Source: Acestrorhynchus altus
Taxonomy: Eukaryota; Chordata; Actinopteri; Characiformes; Acestrorhynchidae
Direction: 5' to 3'
Assembly: GCA_034509495.1 (NCBI GenBank)
Contig: CM067519.1
Coordinates: 22,448,103 to 22,512,102 of the forward strand
DNA: 64,000 bases
The notes beneath the pieces are model-generated. The model did not search any database and was not told the origin of the DNA. It worked only from the letters and a program-made list of their open reading frames with translations. The translations under genes and the position numbers were made by a program. Below, piece after piece: positions 58,440 to 64,000 of this stretch. The first letter of the stretch is position 1. The number at the start of each line of letters is the position of its first letter.

Positions 58440-58904
58440 ATAAGGTGGCAGCTGTACCTTAATGGGATTTTTAACCTTGTCCCAAACACCAGTCCACACC
58501 CAGGTCTTATTCTGGGCTCATTGTTGCTGGTTTAATTTCACATATCAGATGAAATTTGTCTTGTCTTGGCATTTTATCAAGCAGGACCTCCTGCAAACAA
58601 GGAGCTGCTCTCGGAGGATAAGGTATTTAGCTATGCAGGAGATGAGTTCAAGCAGTGACAAAATGAACAAATCATGCAACCCCACATGCAGCACCAGGAG
58701 TGGAGAGATTCCACACTCGCAGTAGATTGAAGTGAACCCAGACCACCGATTTAAGGAGGATCAGTTGTCTGGACCACTCCCCGGCTTGAAAGGTTTACAT
58801 TTGACTAACCAAACTCTTAAGTGCTGGCATTCCCACGTCCGGACAATAAACCATTAGTGTAAAAACACCAGAAATGTATACCTTCATCAATCATGTTGAT
58901 GCTC
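58440..58904. other. No gene recognised
   Basis: Complex sequence. The 87-codon frame at 58462-58725 has no recognisable domain. Confidence 0.35.
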
Positions 58905-59175
58905 CACTGACCAAGTCATATTTATGTAAAATCCTGTAACATTATTCAACATAAATCTCAGCGATAACTTGTGAAAAAAACACACATGCACAGCTGTCCA
59001 TAAAGGTGAGCTCATATCAGGATTGGCATTTACGACAAAGGGGTAAAAGTGAATAACACTCCCAAACTTTAGAGGGAGCCCAGCGGCGTAAATGCAAGAT
59101 ATGCTCACGAATGCATATTGTGACATAATGCATCACGATAATCATGAAAACATGGACTTTTGGCCCACCTATTGT
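58905..59175. repeat. Dispersed repeat family 8, copy 2
   Basis: Contains tgtaaaatcctgtaacatta, atgcacagctgtccataaag, gtgagctcatatcaggattg, agagggagccc and ttttggcccacctattg in the same order as 38846-39108. Confidence 0.6.
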
Positions 59176-59577
59176 ATTCTATACATGTTAATATATTATA
59201 TCACTTCATTAGAGACTCCAGTCTGGTGCTGTACTTTAACAAGTGGGTGTGAGACTGAGGTTTAATTTAGACAGAGGTAATAAGCACTGCAGTAGGGTAA
59301 CATGGCGATTTTAGTTTTGCTTATATCTCCCAGAGGACTGTATGTGGTTTGCCTTACATTCACCTACAGAGTTATTCCATCATGTCAGTAGAAGAGTGCC
59401 TCCCGGTTGAGCCAGTAGCAAACAGGTACAGTTCATTCAAAGCCTACAAAATACAGTAATAAACAAATACCAATCACTGCTGAGGTATTACAAACAGATG
59501 ACAAAGCATGTCATATTTAGAATGTAGTGGGATAAACTTGGCCAGTAGGTGGTCTTTTGCTTGCCAGGCAGGAAAAG

Positions 59578-59579
<2 letters not shown>

Positions 59580-59628
<49 letters not shown>

Positions 59629-59632
59629 CACC
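59580..59632. repeat. (CA)n microsatellite
   Basis: About 26 CA units with one AAA interruption at about 59611. Confidence 0.95.
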
Positions 59633-60050
59633 TTGTATAGATGGTTCTTTGTGAACTCCCAGGTCAGGTGTGGGTCCTGCCCTTCCTCAACTGTGTTATT
59701 GCTGCTGAATAGAAACATCAAACTCTGAAATGTGTTCAGTGCCCTTCAATTAAAGGAGTGGTGCTTTTCTCTAAAAACGTGTCCCAATGGGCCTGGCCGT
59801 GCAGTCACGACCTGCCACAGTTTAAGTGGCCTGTTCCATTGTGTGGTATCACTGGGTCCCACCCAGACACAGTGTGGTGGCTGTGCCAGTCGGACTTAAA
59901 TAACCCAACGTCTATTGTGTTTTTTATAGCTTGATTTGGGATTTGTCCTTTTTAAGCTCTGGGTTTGAAATGTGTGGGAAGCTGCTGCAGTAGCCTGGTT
60001 CATGATACAATGTCTGGTGTGAATCTCACACAAAGTATTTCTGTCATATG

Positions 60051-60735
60051 TACCACCCTGCAATCCACTGTTGCCTTGTTCCTGATTTAGGCCTATTGAT
60101 TCTGGGTTGGCTCTGGGCCCACCTCGACTCTCGGTAGGAAGAAGCATGTGTTTGGATGGATATTTGAATGGGTCAGACCTACCACCCTGTGATGGACTGC
60201 TGCCTTGTCCAAGGGGCATTCCTGCTTTGCGTCTTCTGATTCCAGGTATGCTCTGGACCCACTATGACCCGGAGTAAGAAGAAGCAGATAAGAAGATAGT
60301 TGGATGAGTAGACATGTGGATAGATCAGACATACCACCCTGTGATGGACTGGTGCCTTGTCCAGGGAGTATTCCTGCTTTGTGCCTAATGAACCCTGGGT
60401 ATGCTCTGGAACCACCTCTATCCTGACGAGGAAGAACAGATAAGAAGATGGATGGATGGATCAGACATACCACCCTACGATGGACTGGTACCTAGTCTAG
60501 GGGGCTGTTTTGGGCCTGCTGATTCTGGGTAGGCTCTGGACACACCGTGAGCCTGACTAGTAACAAGCAGATAAGGAGATTGGTGAATGAATAGATGGAT
60601 TGATCAGCCATAGAGCCCTGCAACAGACTGGTGTGGGGTGTGTTTCTGCTTTGTGCCTAATGATTCTGGGTAGGCTCCAGGAAAGCCATGACCCAGATCA
60701 GATAAGAAGACGGTTGGGTGGATGGATGGTCCAGA
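60051..60735. repeat. Tandem array of five 125-152 bp units derived from a dispersed repeat tail
   Basis: Units start at 60051, 60180, 60332, 60468 and 60611 with 'taccaccctg-gatggactg-tgcctt-gtc'. They continue with 'ttcctgctttg-gcctaatgattctgggtaggctctgg' and close with 'agcagataagaagat' and gatggatgg-tcagac. The unit is the reverse complement of the 'ggcgcaagcaggtatacccc-ctagacaggatgcc' region at 37966 plus its satellite tail. Overlapping minus-strand frames of 62-126 codons reflect the repeat. Confidence 0.85.
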
Positions 60736-61671
60736 CACACCAGTGTATATTGGGATGGTTTCCATTAGGCATGGCTGTTTGGAATGGGCCAAGGTTAGAA
60801 ATATTTCATGGTGTATTGGTTTGAATATTGCTGCTGCATTCAGACCAAATTAAATCATTGTACCAGTCCTTAACTCTTTGTAGACTGGAAGGATGGACCT
60901 CCCTCTCCCCTTATCACTCAGCCTGTCCCTTTGCATCCCAGTTTGGGAAGCTGATCTGTACCTATGTACCCGAATTGAAAGTCAGTTTTCTACCCCAGGC
61001 ATGTTCAGTTGTCCAATGGGATTTCATTATTGTCAATCGAGAAAAATACTCTTCATGTGACTTGGAGGAGGCATGTTAGCCCTCAGCCTCCCAGAGCTGC
61101 AAGCATCTTGTTATGGGGGAGTCCTAGCTACTTGGTGGGAACTGGAAATGAGTAGAAATGATTACGGCAGAAATGCATGAAATTAGCAGCTACTGTGCTA
61201 TGTTTTGCTCTGTCTACATGCTTCTCCTGAATGCCAGTGTGTCTGCTGAATTATGAGGTCATTGCAATGTCAGTTCCTAGTGCCAGGGTGCATTGAAATG
61301 CTCAAAAGTAAGTATATGAAAAATACAAAGGACACAACATATCAATGAAGCAGCAGTTTCTAAAAAAATCATACTGAAATCCAGCTTTGTAGACACTAAA
61401 TCCCAAATATGAGCTTGACACTAACTACTAAATGCCAATGATTAATTGTTATCATAAGACAGATTTGGTCTGTTCCTGTAACCTAAATATACTTGGTGAT
61501 AATACGTCTTTTTTATATTTTTATCACCACAAACACACTCATAACAGCCCATAAGCGTTTAATGTTATTGATCATAAGTTAAAGACTTCCTGCTAGAAAG
61601 GCACATGATATGTGAAAGAGTAAAAACCACATCCTTAGAAAGGCACACTATGAATATATTATATATTTATA
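60736..61671. other. No gene recognised
   Basis: Complex sequence without recognisable elements. Confidence 0.4.
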
Positions 61672-61944
61672 CCAGTGCATTTCAGAAAATTAGAATATTG
61701 TGAAAAGCCACATAATTCAAAAATGTTTAAATGTCAAATTTTAAACTCATTACATTTAAATTGATATATTTCAAGGATTTGGTTCATTTTGATACTGAAT
61801 TATAATTTAGTCAAACCTGAATTGAAATAAAGCATAAATCGTGATGAAATATGTCACTTTACCTGTAATGAATATAAAATCTGACCCTAACTTTGAAATT
61901 ATGACCATGAATAAACCTTCTCATTCTAATTTTCCGAGATGCGC
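61672..61944 (-). mobile_element. Nonautonomous Tc1-type element (family 9), inverted copy
   Basis: The left end agtgcatttcagaaaattag and the right end ctcattctaattttccgaga are inverted repeats. The interior atgtcactttacctgtaatg-aatataaaatctgac is the reverse complement of the interior at 45865-45895. Both ends are retained. Confidence 0.8.
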
Positions 61945-63189
61945 TGAGGTTTGTATATTTGTTCTGGCCATTTGTTCAGTCACCTTCACACTTTCAGCCA
62001 TACTGGGAAGACTCTTGTCTTCCATGGCAGTTGTCCGTGGGTGGTTATCTCCTCAAAAGGTCAGCATCAAAGGGCACACAGACACATTCAAATCACATTA
62101 GTTAGTGGAAGACAGTTGTGCTAATTGCAAAGGCACTGATGTGCTGATACTGAGTTTAAACATCAAGAGGAGAACAGGAGGCTCCTTCTCCTATCTTTCA
62201 GTTAAAGAAGCTGTAAATGCAGATGTTCAGTGTCAACTGTGGATTTAAATTTTGATGAATTACTGAAGCCTAAGTGGCAAATTCTTAGTCACCAATGTTG
62301 GCTGTTGACTTGTTTACCCAACTGCCCACAAATGCACAATTATTTCATAGACACTATGTTGATATTGAACAACCATTAGGGCACATTTCTGAATGTCAGA
62401 GATGTTTACGTCATATCATGTGAGTCTCAAGTTGTTAGAATGAGTTAGTTTCATATCAAATCATATCACATCTCTGGTTATGAAAGTCTCGAGTCTTGAA
62501 TAGGGAAATATTAGCTGGAGGCATTGCTTTGCAAAATTCAAACCCTTCTAAAGCTTTCCAGTTTGGTCAGAACTTCAAATAATGAGTCATTCATTATAAA
62601 AAAAACAGAACTGAAGAACTACAGACAGTACACAGTATAGTACGAGTACAGTACACGTATAGAGGCAAAAGCACTTCAGCTGAATAGGTTTGTATGAGAA
62701 TGTTAGGAAACTAGTTTCAATAGCTAAACCAGTGATTTCTGACGTCTGTAATGAAAATCTCATTACTTGAACAAACTTTCTCTGCAGCTCTGTTATCTCT
62801 GACCACTTTTCAGGAAGTACTTTGCATTTAAATGGCTCACTTATTGAACAAACAAGCAAAAAGACTAGACAATGAGAACAAAAGAAACCAGTGACTACAG
62901 CTGCCAGCAACAATAAAATAAATGCAAAACCCATAATGCAGTACACTCAAATCAACATTATTTACTCAGCAAATAACAGAAGAGAAGAGGGCAAAATGGC
63001 CCCTTGTCTGGCATTTCCATCTCGCCTGTTTTCAAATGGTAGGGCAACATGATTTCTGCAATGACGGAAAAAAAACCCACCTACAAATCATATAATGAGC
63101 TACAAATTACTCATATTTTGTCAAAACAAACAAACAAACACCCCCCACACAAACACACACACATTTTAAAAGTAGCTTTAAAGTAGTTA
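61945..63189. other. No gene recognised
   Basis: Complex sequence. 62450-62470 has short atatcaaatcatatcacatc repeats. The 119-codon minus-strand frame at 62587-62946 is hydrophobic but not recognisable. Confidence 0.35.
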
Positions 63190-63540
63190 TAATGATAATT
63201 GGCCTTCATTACATTTTACAGGAATCCAAAACAAAGTCAGAGAAAGTCACTGACAAACGAAAGTGCAGTAACAAAACACAAACGCATGGTAACAAACAAG
63301 GACTCACAAAGAAGGAAGTCTTAAATACAAGGACGACATTACACACACCTGGGACTAGATAAAGAAGGGGCGGGGTTACAAATGAGACACAGATGGGAAT
63401 GGGCGGAGCAAGACAGGACCCAAACAAAACATTGATCAGTAGCACAAAACAGACAACATGGGAAGACTGGAGAGAAACAGGACTGATACGGGAGGTCAGT
63501 GCTGTAAGTCCAGCACAAAGCTACACAACGCTACACTGGG
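63190..63540 (-). mobile_element. Probable LTR retrotransposon LTR fragment
   Basis: On the minus strand the order is gtcttgctccgcccattccc, tttgtaaccccgccccttct, tatctagtcccaggtgtgtg, a TATA-like ccttgtatttaagac and then gtgagtccttgtttgttacc. GC-box-like elements, a 'tatttaag' box and a short leader in this order are typical of fish Gypsy-type LTRs, whose vocabulary this resembles. No internal coding region or paired LTR is seen, and the ends are not defined. Confidence 0.5.
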
Positions 63541-63751
63541 GTCAATCATCTTATTGATGCATATGTTTATTAACACTCTCATCCTGTAGAGTCCTCTAGA
63601 AGAGCTACATTTTGTCTAAAGTGACAACTGTAGTGATTTATGAAAGCATTTTTTTTAAATGATTGATGTTTTTGATCTGATTATGATAAACTGATGTGTA
63701 ATGAAGTAACATCAGAGAGGCCTAGGTCTGCTCTCCATATGTATGTTGTTT

Positions 63752-63785
63752 TTATTATTATTTTATTTATTTATTTATTTATTTT
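63752..63785. repeat. (TTTA)n microsatellite
   Basis: About six TTTA units within a T/A-rich tract. Confidence 0.85.
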
Positions 63786-64000
63786 AAGTTACCACAAAAG
63801 CCTTCTCCTTGATGCTTTTTGTTATTACAGTGAGGCATTCTCTCAGTCAACACCGGAAGGTTGGGTGTGAGGGTTTAACTTGAAAACTCTGTTTGACCTC
63901 TGTTTCAAAGAAACTGCCTTTCATCTCTGACGGTGCTTTACTTAACCATAACCGATTTATTGGCAGGGATAACAAAAGCATGGTGTGGTTTGATATAAAT

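Noticed and set aside
60093..60473. 126-codon minus-strand frame with repeated Pro-Ser-Gln-Gly segments
   Set aside because: Internal repetition comes from the 125-152 bp tandem array; the frame is a by-product.
62587..62946. 119-codon hydrophobic minus-strand frame
   Set aside because: Looks membrane-like at first, but hydrophobic codons are favoured by T-rich DNA; no family features.

Overview
The window reads as non-coding nuclear DNA of a vertebrate, most likely a teleost fish. The basis is long dinucleotide microsatellites, many decayed Tc1/mariner transposase copies, hairpin-type MITEs, an RTE/Rex3-like LINE 3' end and other fish-type dispersed repeats, with no operons, ribosome-binding sites or long open frames. 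The MITE families recall ones I associate with otophysan fishes (characins, catfishes, knifefishes), but that placement is an inference. I found no intact host gene, tRNA, rRNA or CRISPR array. The stretch is best described as intergenic or a very large intron. One possible untranslated exon is noted near 57.0 kb.

Layout. 0-10 kb: a foldback MITE (0.9-1.5 kb), a cluster of Tc1-like relics (2.45-3.73 kb), a large (AT)n block (6.0-6.15 kb), a second foldback MITE (6.3-6.8 kb) and a 31-bp G run (9.67 kb). 10-20 kb: pieces of one Tc1-like family at 12.1-12.5, 13.4-13.7 and 17.6-19.4 kb, plus apparently unique, possibly conserved sequence at 14.2-15.0 kb. 20-30 kb: a 590-bp hairpin element (20.8-21.4 kb), a hAT-like MITE, a degenerate telomere-like array (24.9-25.1 kb), a dispersed fish repeat and a second copy of the first MITE family. 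30-45 kb: a TTGCTA-type minisatellite, further microsatellites, a Tc1 relic (36.5-37.0 kb), a tandem array of about 140-bp units (39.6-40.15 kb), and a Tc1-type TIR-bounded segment (40.85-42.01 kb) holding a 129-codon open frame that looks protein-like but is unassigned. 45-64 kb: an (ATT)n region, an RTE/Rex3-like LINE 3' end, more Tc1-type nonautonomous copies, a polypurine/polypyrimidine cluster at 56.3-56.9 kb, a tandem array built from a dispersed-repeat tail (60.05-60.74 kb) and a probable LTR fragment near the right end.

No set of genes works together here. Nearly all recognisable content is transposon-derived, and the transposase relics carry stops and frameshifts. The best candidates for something undescribed are the open frame at 40.8-41.2 kb, several unnamed dispersed or tandem repeat families defined by comparing copies within the window, and a few non-repetitive stretches that could be conserved regulatory DNA. 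All family names come from recognition by eye and were not checked against a database.
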